From NCBI GenBank assembly GCA_902800525.1, contig CADCEV010000005.1, positions 1 through 64,000 of the forward strand: a stretch of DNA of 64,000 nucleotides. The letters run 5' to 3'. The stretch's first letter is position 1. Every line of letters starts with the position of its first letter. Shown here piece by piece: positions 16,936 to 26,113 of this stretch. The notes beneath the pieces are model-generated. The model had not been told where the DNA came from. It saw nothing but the letters and a program-made list of their open reading frames with translations, and did not search any database. Position numbers and translations under genes: made by a program. The stretch comes from an uncultured Bacteroidales bacterium. Its GTDB lineage: Bacteria > Bacteroidota > Bacteroidia > Bacteroidales > Paludibacteraceae.

Positions 16936-19224
16936 ATGTTAGTTACCCAGAATACAAATAAGATTATCCTCTATTCAGAGGAAGAGGCAAGGCGTTTATG
17001 GAGTGCGGCGATTGAGCCGGCGCATTTGTTGTTGGCTATATTCCGCATCGGAGAGGGATCGGCATATGATCTGTTGATGAAGACGGAGATTGTGCTACGC
17101 GATGCGAAAGAGCACTTGGACGAGAGCGTTCGCGGCGAGCAGATGTTACCAAAGATTCCTATCAGCGAGACAACAGAGCGTATCTTCCGTATTGCGGAGA
17201 CGATCAGTCACGAGTACCACAGCGAACCTGTGGCATCCATACATATGCTTTTGGCGATATTGCGCGAGGGCTTAAACCCCGTGGCGGAATATTTGGAGAC
17301 GAAATGGAACATCACGTATCCGCAGATGGTGGAGTTATACGGCGAGCCGCATAACGAGTCCGAAGCACCGATTAACGCCATGAGTCAGAACGACGACGTG
17401 AACGCAGATAACTGGCATGCGAACACGGGTCAAGGCAAGGAGAAGAAGAAATCCGATTCGTCCACCAAGGCGTTGGACAAGTACGGTCGTGATTTGACCC
17501 AATTGGCGAAAGACGGGGTATTAGACCCTGTTGTGGGTCGTGAGACGGAGATTGAACGCGTTATTCAGATCTTGAGTCGGCGCAAGAAGAACAACCCGAT
17601 CCTGATCGGCGAACCCGGTGTGGGCAAATCGGCGATTGTGGAAGGTATCGCGCTGCGCATTGTGGCCGATACAGACGGAGCGCTGCAAGGCAAAAGGATT
17701 GTATCGCTCGATCTGGCTTCGATGGTTGCCGGAACGACGTATCGGGGTCAGTTCGAGGAGCGGATGAAGCAGGTTATCTCAGAATTGCGAGCGCACCCCG
17801 AGATTATCCTGTTTATTGACGAGATTCATACGCTGATCGGAGCAGGAAACGCATCGGGTTCGTTGGATGCGGCGAATATCCTCAAGCCGGCGCTCTCTCG
17901 CGGGGAGGTACAATGTATCGGAGCGACCACGACGGCGGAGTATGCCAAGTCGATAGAGAAAGACGGGGCATTGGAACGCCGTTTCCAGAAAGTGCAAGTA
18001 CGTCCGACAACAAGTGAAGAGACATTGGATATTTTGCACCGGTTAAGTGACCACTACGGCAGTTACCACCATGTGGTATATACGAAAGAGGTATTGCAAG
18101 CCTGTGTCAAGTTGTCCGAACGGTATTTGACGGATCGTTCATTCCCGGACAAAGCAATAGACGTGATGGACGAAGCGGGTGCCCGGAGTCACGCCCGTCA
18201 GGCGGCGTTGCATGAGGACAAGGAGCCTTACGTACTGAGTGTAGAAGATATAGCCGCAGTGGTCAGTATGATGTCTGGTGTGCCGGTACACCGCGTGGCA
18301 ACGGAAGAGACCGAGCGTCTTCGCACGATGGGCGAGACGCTGAGACGCAAGATCATCGGTCAGGACAAAGCGGTAGATACCGTAGTGCGTGCTATCCAGC
18401 GTAGCCGTTTAGGATTGCGCGACCCCAAACGTCCGATCGGTACGTTCTTCTTCTTAGGTCAGACCGGTGTGGGCAAAACCTATCTGGCGCAATGCCTCGC
18501 AGAGGAGTTATTCGGATCGAAAGACGCCATGATCCGTTTCGATATGTCCGAGTACATGGAGAAACATACGGTTAGTTTGTTAGTAGGAGCGCCTCCGGGC
18601 TATGTAGCGCATGAGGAAGGGGGCAAGTTGACAGAAGCCGTGCGGCGCAAACCGTATTCGATCATTCTGTTTGACGAGATCGAGAAAGCTCACCCGGATA
18701 TATTCAATGTGTTGCTTCAAGTGTTAGATGAAGGACGATTAACTGACCGACAGGGACATATCGTTGATTTCCGAAACACGATTATTGTGCTGACGAGCAA
18801 TGTAGGCACAAGGCAAGTGATTGAGTTCGGCGGTGGCGTCGGATTCAGTGCGTCCGAGCCGGATCAGAAGACGGTAGATAAGACGCTGATCAAGGCATTG
18901 CAGAAGCAGTTCCCGCCGGAGTTTGTGAACCGTATTGACAATGTGGTGACTTTTGAGCCGCTGAGCAAAGATACGATCAACCGTATTGTTCAGATCGAGA
19001 TCGGTATGTTACAGCAACGGCTGAAGACTCAAGGCCACCAGTTGAATGTGACGCCGGAGGTAGTGGGGCAATTAGTAGATAAGAGTTTCGACCGCAAGAA
19101 CGGTGCACGTCCGGTTAAGAGAGCGGTTCAGACCTATTTGGAGGATCCGTTGACAGATATTTTGTTGCGGAGACCGAACCAAAAACGAATAACAATAAAA
19201 AATATAAAACAACAAAACGTATGA
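16936..19224 (+). CDS. clpC: ClpC/ClpA-type AAA+ unfoldase lacking the middle domain
   Basis: 762 residues: double Clp N-domain (about 1-145), linker, AAA+ module D1 with Walker A GEPGVGKS (about 225) and Walker B LFIDEIH, D2 with Walker A GQTGVGKT (about 508) and ILFDEIE, and a C-terminal D2-small domain. The loop GVGFSA in D2 fits the [LIV]-G-[FL] tripeptide that docks onto ClpP. The coiled-coil/UVR M-domain normally present in ClpC between DEAGAR and SVEDI is absent: only about 20 residues separate them, which makes the architecture ClpA-like. ClpP is not in the window. It overlaps trxA by 4 bp. Confidence 0.85.
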   Translation: MLVTQNTNKIILYSEEEARRLWSAAIEPAHLLLAIFRIGEGSAYDLLMKTEIVLRDAKEHLDESVRGEQMLPKIPISETTERIFRIAETISHEYHSEPVASIHMLLAILREGLNPVAEYLETKWNITYPQMVELYGEPHNESEAPINAMSQNDDVNADNWHANTGQGKEKKKSDSSTKALDKYGRDLTQLAKDGVLDPVVGRETEIERVIQILSRRKKNNPILIGEPGVGKSAIVEGIALRIVADTDGALQGKRIVSLDLASMVAGTTYRGQFEERMKQVISELRAHPEIILFIDEIHTLIGAGNASGSLDAANILKPALSRGEVQCIGATTTAEYAKSIEKDGALERRFQKVQVRPTTSEETLDILHRLSDHYGSYHHVVYTKEVLQACVKLSERYLTDRSFPDKAIDVMDEAGARSHARQAALHEDKEPYVLSVEDIAAVVSMMSGVPVHRVATEETERLRTMGETLRRKIIGQDKAVDTVVRAIQRSRLGLRDPKRPIGTFFFLGQTGVGKTYLAQCLAEELFGSKDAMIRFDMSEYMEKHTVSLLVGAPPGYVAHEEGGKLTEAVRRKPYSIILFDEIEKAHPDIFNVLLQVLDEGRLTDRQGHIVDFRNTIIVLTSNVGTRQVIEFGGGVGFSASEPDQKTVDKTLIKALQKQFPPEFVNRIDNVVTFEPLSKDTINRIVQIEIGMLQQRLKTQGHQLNVTPEVVGQLVDKSFDRKNGARPVKRAVQTYLEDPLTDILLRRPNQKRITIKNIKQQNV

Positions 19225-19535
19225 CAGTAGAAATTACAGACGCTAACATCAAGGATGTAATTGCGTCAGGGAAACCGTTAGTAGTAGATTTTTGGGCTGC
19301 TTGGTGCGGTCCGTGCAAGATGATGCTTCCTATTTTGGAGGAGTTATCCAATGAGTACGACGGCAAAATAGTAGTCGGCAAACTGAATGTGGATGATAAT
19401 CCGGACACCTGCGAGGAGTACGGCATTATGAATATCCCGACGATGCTCTTCTTCCACAACGGCGAATTGGTAAATCGTCATGTCGGAGCATGCAGAAAGC
19501 AGGATTTGGCACAACTTTTTGACAGTTTGCTCTAA
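19221..19535 (+). CDS. trxA: Thioredoxin
   Basis: 104 residues, the standard thioredoxin length, with the redox-active WCGPCK (about 28-33) after VVDFWAAW, and the cis-Pro in NIPTM. Cytoplasmic disulfide reductase. The start ATG overlaps the clpC stop (ATGA), so the two are translated together; both belong to protein quality control. No terminator follows before the next promoter at 19571. Confidence 0.95.
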   Translation: MTVEITDANIKDVIASGKPLVVDFWAAWCGPCKMMLPILEELSNEYDGKIVVGKLNVDDNPDTCEEYGIMNIPTMLFFHNGELVNRHVGACRKQDLAQLFDSLL

Positions 19536-19570
19536 AAATGAGGGTAAAAATGCAAAAAAGTACAAAATTA

Positions 19571-19602
19571 TTTGCACAATTCAAAAAAAAGTAGTACCTT
19601 TG
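19571..19602 (+). promoter_or_regulatory. Promoter of tRNA-Arg (and possibly rpoD)
   Basis: TTTG (19571-19574), 20-bp spacer, TACCTTTG (19595-19602). A strong match to the Bacteroidota consensus. The next gene is the tRNA, 137 bp downstream. Confidence 0.8.
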
Positions 19603-19605
19603 CAG

Positions 19606-19738
19606 CCAAATTGCCTTTTTAGGCACGTTTTTTGTGTGCTAAAAAAGCAGCAAACACGAAGAACAAGAACAAAGGAGGGAGTATAAGACCCTTCTAGGCG
19701 GAGGCCGCTCCTCCCGTTTCATCGGGAGGACGCTCCGG
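19606..19738 (+). other. Structured untranslated leader upstream of tRNA-Arg
   Basis: Between promoter and tRNA there is no plausible ORF. It holds a purine-rich stretch with AGGAGGG (about 19673-19680), a small stem GCGG/CCGC (19698-19708), and a perfect 8-bp hairpin TCCTCCCG/CGGGAGGA (19709-19730, 6-nt loop), without a T-run. The SD-like AGGAGGG could pair with CCTCCC in the hairpin. It might be a processed leader or a small RNA; I cannot assign a known family. Confidence 0.4.
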
Positions 19739-19812
19739 GGTCCGGTAGCTCAGCTGGATAGAGCAACAGCCTTCTAAGCTGTGGGTCTCGGGTTCGAATC
19801 CCGACCGGATCA
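19739..19812 (+). tRNA. tRNA-Arg (anticodon TCT)
   Basis: 74 nt. Acceptor GGTCCGG pairs with CCGGATC (one G-T), discriminator A, no encoded CCA. D-arm from GCTC, anticodon stem ACAGC/GCTGT with loop CTTCTAA, T-arm TCGGG-TTCGAAT-CCCGA. Decodes AGA/AGG. A hairpin TTCGCC-GCCA-GGCGAA follows immediately (19814-19829). Confidence 0.95.
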
Positions 19813-19813
19813 C

Positions 19814-19829
19814 TTCGCCGCCAGGCGAA
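19814..19829 (+). terminator. Hairpin directly after tRNA-Arg
   Basis: TTCGCC GCCA GGCGAA followed by AAA and then a heptad array. It could end or help process the tRNA transcript; the lack of a T-run on the plus strand makes a true terminator uncertain. It may equally be the hairpin part of the array composite that follows. Confidence 0.4.
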
Positions 19830-19978
19830 AATAGTTGAAAGTTGATAGTTGAGAGTTGACAGAAGTTGGAAAGTTCATAAGTAGAAAGTTTAATAGACCG
19901 TACTTGTAAACATATAAACGCTCAACTAAAAGACTTCATTAAACTATCAACTATAAACTTTAAACTATAAACTCATTT
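19829..19978. repeat. 150-bp composite heptad element, copy 1
   Basis: Left half: GTTGAAA, GTTGATA, GTTGAGA, GTTGACA, AGAAGTTGG, AGTAGAAAGT. Right half: CTAAAAGACTTCATTAAAC, TATCAAC, TATAAAC, TTTAAAC, TATAAAC. The right half is close to the inverted left half. A second copy with the same order is at 31683-31835. It forms the spacer before rpoD. Confidence 0.8.
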
Positions 19979-19987
19979 AGTTTATAC

Positions 19988-20848
19988 ATGCGTCAATTAA
20001 AAATTACAAAATCAATCACCAATCGTGAGTCCGCGAGTCTCGACAAGTATCTGCAAGAGATCGGTCGGGAGGATTTGATTTCGGTGGAAGAAGAGGTAGA
20101 GTTGGCCGGTCGTATCCGTAATGGAGACCGTGCGGCTTTGGAGAAGTTGACGAGAAGCAACCTGCGTTTCGTGGTTTCTGTAGCCAAGCAGTATCAAAAT
20201 CAGGGTTTAAGTCTGCCGGACTTGATTAACGAGGGCAACTTAGGTTTGATCAAAGCAGCTGAGAAATTCGATGAGACCCGTGGTTTCAAGTTTATCTCCT
20301 ATGCCGTTTGGTGGATCCGTCAATCAATTCTTCAAGCCTTAGCAGAGCAGAGCCGTATCGTACGTCTGCCGTTGAACCAGGTAGGATCGATGAACAAGAT
20401 CAACAAAGCCTACCAGCGTTTTGAGCAGGAGTACGAGCGCAAGCCGAGCGCCGAGGAGTTAGCCGAGATGTTGGATATTCCGATGGACAAGATTGCGGAA
20501 ACATTAAAGATGTCGGGTCGCCACGTGAGTGTAGATGCGCCGTTTGTAGAAGGAGAGGACAACAGTTTGATCGATGTGATGGTCAATGAAGATTCGCCGA
20601 ATGCGGATCGTGGTCTTATTCATGAGTCCCTCTCTACAGAAATCGGTCGTGCCTTAGCAACTCTGACTCCTCGTGAAGCCGACATCTTACGCAAGTTCTT
20701 CGGTATCGGCGTACCGGAAAAGACGCTTGAAGAGATCGGGGATGAGTTACATCTGACCCGCGAGCGTGTACGTCAGATCAAGGAGAAAGCGATCCGCAAA
20801 CTGAACACCGGCCAACGGAGTCATATCTTACAGACTTACTTAGGGTAA
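19988..20848 (+). CDS. rpoD: Primary RNA polymerase sigma factor (RpoD/SigA of Bacteroidota)
   Basis: 286 residues, the normal length in Bacteroidota, where the primary factor lacks the long region 1.1 and non-conserved region. Region 1.2 ([10 protein letters not shown]), region 2 ([57 protein letters not shown]), region 3 and region 4 ([13 protein letters not shown]...[27 protein letters not shown]) are all present. It recognises the TTTG/TAnnTTTG promoters mapped here. A strong terminator follows. No repeat insertion is present. Confidence 0.95.
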   Translation: MRQLKITKSITNRESASLDKYLQEIGREDLISVEEEVELAGRIRNGDRAALEKLTRSNLRFVVSVAKQYQNQGLSLPDLINEGNLGLIKAAEKFDETRGFKFISYAVWWIRQSILQALAEQSRIVRLPLNQVGSMNKINKAYQRFEQEYERKPSAEELAEMLDIPMDKIAETLKMSGRHVSVDAPFVEGEDNSLIDVMVNEDSPNADRGLIHESLSTEIGRALATLTPREADILRKFFGIGVPEKTLEEIGDELHLTRERVRQIKEKAIRKLNTGQRSHILQTYLG

Positions 20849-20853
20849 AAGCA

Positions 20854-20882
20854 ACGCCTCTCACAAGGAGGCGTTTTTTTTA
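20854..20882 (+). terminator. Rho-independent terminator of rpoD
   Basis: Stem ACGCCTC/GAGGCGT (20854-20860, 20868-20874), loop of 7 nt, followed by a run of eight T. Confidence 0.92.
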
Positions 20883-20896
20883 TTAAAAATTATAGA

Positions 20897-21073
20897 TTAG
20901 TCAAATAAGGTAGGCTGATCGCGGTCGAGTTGTTTGAGAATAGCTTTCATGAGTGTTTCTCGGATGAGTTTACTGCGGTTCTTGACGCCGTACTTATCGC
21001 AGAAACGATCCAGCGCACGTTTTTCGCTGTCGTTGAGCATGAGAGAAACCTTATTTTCCCGTTTGACTTTCAT
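20897..21073 (-). CDS. Small ribbon-helix-helix-like protein (58 residues)
   Basis: ATG at 21073, TAA at 20897. The 58-residue product begins MKVKRENKVSLMLND, with a short basic beta strand, then SEKRALDRFCDKYGV and NRSKLIRETLMKAILKQLD, two predicted helices, and ends DQPTLFD. This is the beta-helix-helix layout of Arc/MetJ/CopG-type DNA-binding proteins, so a regulator is likely; the target is unknown. It lies convergent to rpoD, separated by the rpoD terminator, and directly downstream of the OMP gene on the same strand with a 28-bp gap, so it may be cotranscribed with it. Confidence 0.7.
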   Translation of the reverse strand: MKVKRENKVSLMLNDSEKRALDRFCDKYGVKNRSKLIRETLMKAILKQLDRDQPTLFD

Positions 21074-21101
21074 GGTTGATTTTGTTGAGAGGCTATTCGG
21101 A

Positions 21102-21851
21102 TTAGAAATAAAAAGCTAATTTGACTCCGGTGTTGACTATGTTCCGTCCCGTATTATTGGTAAAGGAGGTATCTTCAATGGTTTCTGTGACTTTGACGGT
21201 AGCTTGTTGGAATTGCGCAAAGAAGGCGAGAGCGAGTGCCGTTTTGGGGTTGAGTTGACACCTGTAACCGAGATCGAGTCCGGCATAGATGCCACCGGCA
21301 TAGTCCTTGCTGAGTGCAATACCATAACCGGCGGAGATACCGAAGAAAGGAGCGTGTTTGTGTTCGGTGAAAGGCATACGGAGAGCCGCCTGAAGGGGGA
21401 TAAAGTTATATTTTCCCCCTTGCATGAAGATACCATGGTAGCCTACTCCACCACCGATGAAGAGATGCCTGTCGCCTATATGATGCGAACCGACCAACAG
21501 ATCAACGGAAGCTGCCCCCCCGACAGGTTGCGCGGGCAGGAAGGAAAGTCCTCCGGCTAATTCCAAGAGGATAGAGGCTTTCTTGGAGACTTTTATTTCG
21601 TTTTTTTGCTCTTGTTCGAGTTGTTGTTCCGGCTTCTCATAGTTTGTTTGCTCCACCGTGATTGCCTCGACGTCCGCACGTGGATATTGGAATCGCGCCC
21701 CGGAAGTTTCTTCGCGGATGATGACCACCTCATCGTTTTGGAAGACGATGGTACCTTTTACGCGTGCGCCTGTGCGTAATAATATAGTTTCCGCGTGCGC
21801 GCATGCGAAGAGAGCGCAAAAAACAAGTGCTATGTAGAGGCGTTTTTTCAT
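21102..21851 (-). CDS. Small outer-membrane beta-barrel protein
   Basis: 249 residues from the ATG at 21851; a longer in-frame ATG at 21890 would overlap the promoter. Signal peptide 1-20 (KKRLYIALVFCALFACAHA). Residues about 21-70 form a small domain (ILLRTGARVKGTIVFQNDEVVIIREETSGARFQYPRADVEAI) resembling the bacterial 'mediates resistance to stress via RNA-like Sm fold' SHi-like segments seen before many Bacteroidota barrels. From about 85 onward eight amphipathic strands follow, ending in LAFYF with a C-terminal Phe, typical of OMPs. Function unknown. Confidence 0.65.
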   Translation of the reverse strand: MKKRLYIALVFCALFACAHAETILLRTGARVKGTIVFQNDEVVIIREETSGARFQYPRADVEAITVEQTNYEKPEQQLEQEQKNEIKVSKKASILLELAGGLSFLPAQPVGGAASVDLLVGSHHIGDRHLFIGGGVGYHGIFMQGGKYNFIPLQAALRMPFTEHKHAPFFGISAGYGIALSKDYAGGIYAGLDLGYRCQLNPKTALALAFFAQFQQATVKVTETIEDTSFTNNTGRNIVNTGVKLAFYF

Positions 21852-21859
21852 ATCGGGTA

Positions 21860-21891
21860 CAAAGGTAGTAAAAAAATCGGATGTATGCAAA
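21860..21891 (-). promoter_or_regulatory. Promoter of the small OMP gene
   Basis: On the minus strand TTTG (21891-21888), 20-bp spacer, TACCTTTG (21867-21860). The ATG begins only 9 nt after the box, so the transcript is nearly leaderless. Confidence 0.8.
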
Positions 21892-21909
21892 TTTTTTATT
21901 GTATATTTT

Positions 21910-23313
21910 TCATTTTCCTTCTTTTTCGACTAAATCGAAGTCAATTTGGCTTTTATTGACATCGGCCCGAATGACTTGCACGGTGACGGGATCGCCGAGG
22001 GTGTAAGAGCGACGGGAAGTATCGCAGAAAAGGCGGTAGTTCTGCTCATCATACTGCCAGTACTCTCCCGGTTCGCCTATCTGAGTGATCCGAACGAGTC
22101 CTTCACAACGGCTTTCGTCGAGTTGTACAAAGAGTCCGAAATCGGTGACGCCGCAGATATGTCCCGGTAGTATTTCTCCAATATGATTCGTCATCCACAT
22201 AGCCTGGAAGAGTTTGACGGAGTCGCGTTCGGCTTGTGCGGCATCCTGTTCGCAAGCGGAGCAATGTTCGCATTTTTCCTCCAGTTCCTCGCGCGTCATG
22301 GTCTCTTTCTTTCCGGTAAGGATGTATTTCTCCACAAGTCGGTGGACCATGAGATCGGGGTAACGCCGGATAGGTGAAGTGAAATGGGTATAATGTGAGA
22401 AGGCGAGTCCGTAGTGCCCGATGTTATAGGTTGAATAGACAGCTTTTGCTTGCGCTCGGATTGTAAGGAGGTCAATTGCTTGCGGAGATACCCGAGAGCC
22501 CATTTTGCGGGCGAATGCTTTGACGGCATCCAGTTTCTCTCCATCGGGGAGGTCATGTACGCGATAGACAAAGGGTCTGCCGGAACCGACGGCTCTTGCG
22601 ACGGTCCGGTTAGCGAGGAGCATAAATTCCTCAATGAGTTGATGTGCTTCGTTATGCGATTCGAAATAGATCTCTACGGGATTGCCATGTTCGTCAAGTC
22701 GGAAGCGCATTTCGTCCTGTTCGATAGCGAGCGCTCCGGCGGCCAAGCGTTCCGCACGGAGTTTCTGCGCAAGCGCGTGGAGAGCCATGACAGCTCCGGT
22801 TAATGGTTCGGGAAAGGCAGGGGTCGTTTTCGTCTCGTTTTTGATAATAGCCATAGCTTGGTCATAGTTCAGTCGAAAATCAGAGCGGATCACTGTGCGG
22901 CAAATCTTATATTTGAGCACGTGCGCGTCGGCATCCATGGTGAAGATGACGGACATACAGAGTTTATCTTCGTTAGGCCGGAGTGAACATTTATCGTTGC
23001 ATAGTTCTTCGGGCAACATAGGGAGGACGCGATCGACGAGATAGACGGAGGTGCCCCGTTTATAGGCATCGTCGTCCACTTTGGTATTCGGCCGGACATA
23101 GAAAGAGACGTCGGCTATGTGAACACCGATGCGATAGAGGGTTTGAGGGTTTGAAGTTGTTTGAAGGTTCGAGACTTCGTCGGCATTCAAGATCTCGAAA
23201 GAAAGGGCGTCATCGAAGTCTTTTGCATCGGCAGGATCGACGGTAAAAGTGAACGCATCGCGCATGTCGCGTCTGCGAAGAATCTCATATTTTATTTCCC
23301 AAGAAGAAGACAT
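21910..23313 (-). CDS. rnr: RNase R/RNase II-family 3'-5' exoribonuclease without N-terminal domains
   Basis: 467 residues against about 700 for Bacteroidota RNase R. The protein begins at the catalytic RNB domain: FTFTVDPADAKDFDDALS (about 22-39) holds the Asp residues that bind Mg2+, followed by VHIADVSFYV, YLVDRVLPMLPEELCN and GLAFSHYTHFTSPIRRYPDLMVHR. A C-terminal S1 domain is present (about 385-465, GHICGVTDFGLFVQLDESRCEGLV). The winged-helix and two cold-shock domains are missing, and the upstream DNA is promoter, not coding, so this is not a wrong start. I use ATG 23313, which fits the promoter at 23342-23372. Residues about 43-54 (VSNLQTTSNPQT) come from a TCAAACCC octamer array. Confidence 0.85.
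   Translation of the reverse strand: MSSSWEIKYEILRRRDMRDAFTFTVDPADAKDFDDALSFEILNADEVSNLQTTSNPQTLYRIGVHIADVSFYVRPNTKVDDDAYKRGTSVYLVDRVLPMLPEELCNDKCSLRPNEDKLCMSVIFTMDADAHVLKYKICRTVIRSDFRLNYDQAMAIIKNETKTTPAFPEPLTGAVMALHALAQKLRAERLAAGALAIEQDEMRFRLDEHGNPVEIYFESHNEAHQLIEEFMLLANRTVARAVGSGRPFVYRVHDLPDGEKLDAVKAFARKMGSRVSPQAIDLLTIRAQAKAVYSTYNIGHYGLAFSHYTHFTSPIRRYPDLMVHRLVEKYILTGKKETMTREELEEKCEHCSACEQDAAQAERDSVKLFQAMWMTNHIGEILPGHICGVTDFGLFVQLDESRCEGLVRITQIGEPGEYWQYDEQNYRLFCDTSRRSYTLGDPVTVQVIRADVNKSQIDFDLVEKEGK
23140..23177. repeat. GTTTGAGG octamer array inside the RNase gene
   Basis: Units ggtttgag, ggtttgaa, gttgtttgaa, ggttcgag. On the coding strand they give SNLQTTSNPQT. The same peptide appears in the flippase (31420-31470) and the DUF4861 protein (63363-63412). 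Confidence 0.8.
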
Positions 23314-23341
23314 AGTTGCTAAATTTTTCACAAATCGGGTA

Positions 23342-23372
23342 CAAAGGTACAAAAAAATTTGCATATTTCAAA
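23342..23372 (-). promoter_or_regulatory. Promoter of the RNase gene
   Basis: On the minus strand TTTG (23372-23369), 19-bp spacer, TACCTTTG (23349-23342). The start codon at 23313 is 29 nt downstream. It overlaps the -33 region of the divergent glgP promoter. Confidence 0.78.
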
Positions 23373-23389
23373 AAAAAGTAGTAACTTTG
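23358..23389 (+). promoter_or_regulatory. Promoter of glgP
   Basis: TTTG (23358-23361), 20-bp spacer, TAACTTTG (23382-23389), then TGCGCTTTT as in the manC promoter. It overlaps the divergent RNase promoter, so the two could compete. Confidence 0.8.
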
Positions 23390-23405
23390 TGCGCTTTTTC
23401 TCTCT

Positions 23406-23503
23406 GACGTCATAGTTTTAGCTATGAAGTCGGAGTTAAATTGCGCTTAAAAGAATTCACAATGCACAATGCACAATGCACAATTAAGAATTAAGAATTC
23501 AAA
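23406..23503. repeat. Hairpin plus GCACAAT heptad array in the glgP leader
   Basis: A hairpin GAC-G-TCATAG / CTATGA-A-GTC (23406-23431) lies in the leader, followed by AATTCAC, three to four GCACAAT units and AAGAATT units (23453-23503). It is one of several hairpin-plus-array composites. Confidence 0.75.
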
Positions 23504-23542
23504 ATCAAATAAGAATAAAAACTAAATAAAATTATATTACCA

Positions 23543-26098
23543 ATGAATGTAAAAGTAAGTAATGTGAATCAACCCACTTGGAAGGAATGCAATATTCATG
23601 CAACTCTTCCGAAAGAGTTGAGCAAACTGCAAGAGATTGCGTACAACGTATGGTGGAGCTGGAATGCCGGAGCGAAGGATTTGTTCCGTTATATCGATGA
23701 CGAGGCATGGCATCGTGCGGAGTCGAATCCCGTTGTATTGCTGAACATCATCAGTTATGAGCGTATGGTGGAGCTGACGAAGGACACGAAGTTCATGAAG
23801 CAGCTGAACAAGGTTTATGCGGATTTCCGTGAGTACATGGAAGCTCCGAAAGACAAGAAGAAACCGACGATTGCTTATTTCTCGATGGAGTACGGTCTGA
23901 CGCATGTATTGAAGATCTACTCCGGCGGTTTAGGAATTCTCGCCGGCGACTATATCAAAGAGGCTTCTGATTGCAACGTAGATATGACGGCAATCGGTTT
24001 CCTGTATCGTTACGGCTATTTCACCCAGACTCTGAGTCCGGAAGGTCAGCAGATAGCCAATTACGAGGCGCAGAACTTCTCGAACCTGCCTATTACTCAA
24101 GTAAAAGAGCAGGACGGCAGCAACATGATCGTAGAGGTACCTTATCCGGATCGTACGGTAAAGGCATATCTGTGGAAAGTAGCTGTAGGTCGTATGGATC
24201 TGTATCTGCTGGATACGGATAACGAGTTGAACAGCGAATGGGACCGTCAGATCACTCACCAGCTTTACGGCGGCGACTGGGAGAACCGTATCAAACAGGA
24301 GATCTTGTTAGGTATCGGCGGTATGCTGGCATTGAAGAAACTCGGCATCAAGAAGGATGTATATCATTGCAACGAGGGTCATGCGGCTTTGATGGGCTTG
24401 CAGCGTTTAGTTGATTTGGTAGAAGAAGGACTGAGTTTCAACGAGGCGAAAGAGGTAGTACGTGCATCGGGACTTTACACCTGTCACACTCCTGTACCGG
24501 CAGGTCACGACTATTTCGAGGAGGGCTTGTTCTACAAGTACATGGCGCCATATGCCGCCAAATTAGGTATCGAGTGGCATGACCTGATCGGCATGGGTCG
24601 TACGAATCCGGATGACGGATCGGAGAAATTCTCGATGAGCGTGTTCGCATTGAACACCTGCCAGGAGGCAAACGGTGTGAGCTGGTTGCACGGCGAGGTA
24701 TCGAAGAAGATGTTCAGCCCCGTATGGCCGGGTTATTTCCCGGAGGAGTTGCACGTAGATTACGTAACGAACGGCGTACACATGCCGACCTGGGCAGCTC
24801 ACGAATGGAAAGAGATCTACGAGAAATACCTGCCCCAAGAGTGGATGGGCGATCAGTCGAACTTAGAGATGTGGAAAGCGTATGCGGATATACCTGATTC
24901 CGTTATCTGGGATACCCGTATGAGTTTGAAGCGCAAGTTGATTGACTATATCAAGGTTAAGTTCCGCGAGGATTGGATGAAGAGCCAGGGTGATCCTGCC
25001 CGCATCGTAAGAGCGTTGAACGAGATGAATCCGAACACGCTGATTATCGGTTTCGGTCGCCGTTTCGCGACGTACAAACGTGCTCACCTGTTGTTCACGG
25101 ATCTGGAGCGTCTGGACAAGTTGGTTAACAATCCGAATTATCCTGTACAGTTCCTCTTCACCGGAAAGGCTCACCCGGCAGACGGCGGCGGTCAAGGATT
25201 GATCAAACGTATCATCGAGATCAGCCGTATGCCTCAGTTCTTGGGTAAGATCATCTTCCTGGAGAACTACGATATGCGATTGGCAAAACGTCTGGTATCG
25301 GGTGTAGATATCTGGCTGAACACCCCGACCCGTCCGTTGGAGGCATCGGGAACATCGGGCGAGAAAGCGCAGATGAACGGTGTACTGAACTTCTCGGTAA
25401 AAGACGGATGGTGGTACGAAGGTTACGTAGAGGGTGCCGGTTGGGCTCTGACGGAGAAACGTACGTATGAGAACCAGGCTCACCAAGACCAGCTTGATGC
25501 AGCAACGATCTACCAGATGTTGGAGAACGAGATCATTCCGTTGTATTACGCAAAGAACAGCAAGGGTTACAGTCCTGAGTGGGTTCAATACATCAAGAAC
25601 TCGGTAACGAAGATCACTCCGCGTTTCACGATGAAGCGTATGATGGATGACTATTTCGATAAGTTCTATTACAAATTGGCAAAACGTCACTCTCTATTGA
25701 TGGCTGACAATTACAAAGTAGCCAAAGAGATTGCGGCATGGAAAGAGAACATGGTAGCTCACTGGGACGAGATCGAGGTAGTTCACAAACAGGAAGTGGA
25801 TTTGACGAACCTCAACGTAGGCGATAAGTTCAAGGTAGCAGTAGAGCTAGACACGAAGGGTCTGAACGACAAGGGTCTTGGTGTAGAGCTGGTAGCGATC
25901 CGCACGTCCACGCACAACAACGACAAGCTATACGAGGTAGAGCCGTTGAAGTTGGTAAAGAGCGAGGGCAGTCACCTGTTCTTTGAGAACATCTATCAGT
26001 TAGACTATGCCGGCGGCATGAAGTTCTGCTTACGTATGTATCCGCAAAACGAGCTCCTGCCCCACCGCATGGACTTCTGCTACGTTCGTTGGATCTAA
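23543..26098 (+). CDS. glgP: Alpha-glucan (glycogen) phosphorylase, GT35
   Basis: 851 residues. Releases glucose 1-phosphate from glycogen ends with PLP and phosphate. The N-terminal [20 protein letters not shown] is the DUF3417 segment of the long bacterial alpha-glucan phosphorylase subfamily. [48 protein letters not shown]-like '[12 protein letters not shown]' and the PLP site [25 protein letters not shown] (the PLP Lys is that of GEKA) are all visible. It complements the debranching enzyme, synthase and GH57 at 10292-14860 and shares their promoter type. No inserted repeats. Confidence 0.92.
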   Translation: MNVKVSNVNQPTWKECNIHATLPKELSKLQEIAYNVWWSWNAGAKDLFRYIDDEAWHRAESNPVVLLNIISYERMVELTKDTKFMKQLNKVYADFREYMEAPKDKKKPTIAYFSMEYGLTHVLKIYSGGLGILAGDYIKEASDCNVDMTAIGFLYRYGYFTQTLSPEGQQIANYEAQNFSNLPITQVKEQDGSNMIVEVPYPDRTVKAYLWKVAVGRMDLYLLDTDNELNSEWDRQITHQLYGGDWENRIKQEILLGIGGMLALKKLGIKKDVYHCNEGHAALMGLQRLVDLVEEGLSFNEAKEVVRASGLYTCHTPVPAGHDYFEEGLFYKYMAPYAAKLGIEWHDLIGMGRTNPDDGSEKFSMSVFALNTCQEANGVSWLHGEVSKKMFSPVWPGYFPEELHVDYVTNGVHMPTWAAHEWKEIYEKYLPQEWMGDQSNLEMWKAYADIPDSVIWDTRMSLKRKLIDYIKVKFREDWMKSQGDPARIVRALNEMNPNTLIIGFGRRFATYKRAHLLFTDLERLDKLVNNPNYPVQFLFTGKAHPADGGGQGLIKRIIEISRMPQFLGKIIFLENYDMRLAKRLVSGVDIWLNTPTRPLEASGTSGEKAQMNGVLNFSVKDGWWYEGYVEGAGWALTEKRTYENQAHQDQLDAATIYQMLENEIIPLYYAKNSKGYSPEWVQYIKNSVTKITPRFTMKRMMDDYFDKFYYKLAKRHSLLMADNYKVAKEIAAWKENMVAHWDEIEVVHKQEVDLTNLNVGDKFKVAVELDTKGLNDKGLGVELVAIRTSTHNNDKLYEVEPLKLVKSEGSHLFFENIYQLDYAGGMKFCLRMYPQNELLPHRMDFCYVRWI

Positions 26099-26113
26099 TA
26101 ATCCCTATACTAA

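Noticed and set aside
19681-19738. A second tRNA upstream of tRNA-Arg
   Set aside because: No complete cloverleaf can be drawn: no D-arm or T-arm TTCRA motif is found, although a CCTTCTAGG motif is present.
21851-21890. Longer start for the small OMP at 21890
   Set aside because: The extra codons overlap the promoter boxes and would put a soluble stretch before the signal peptide.
23313-23364. Longer start for the RNase at 23364
   Set aside because: It would begin inside the promoter region; ATG 23313 follows the -7 box at a suitable distance. Neither start restores missing domains.
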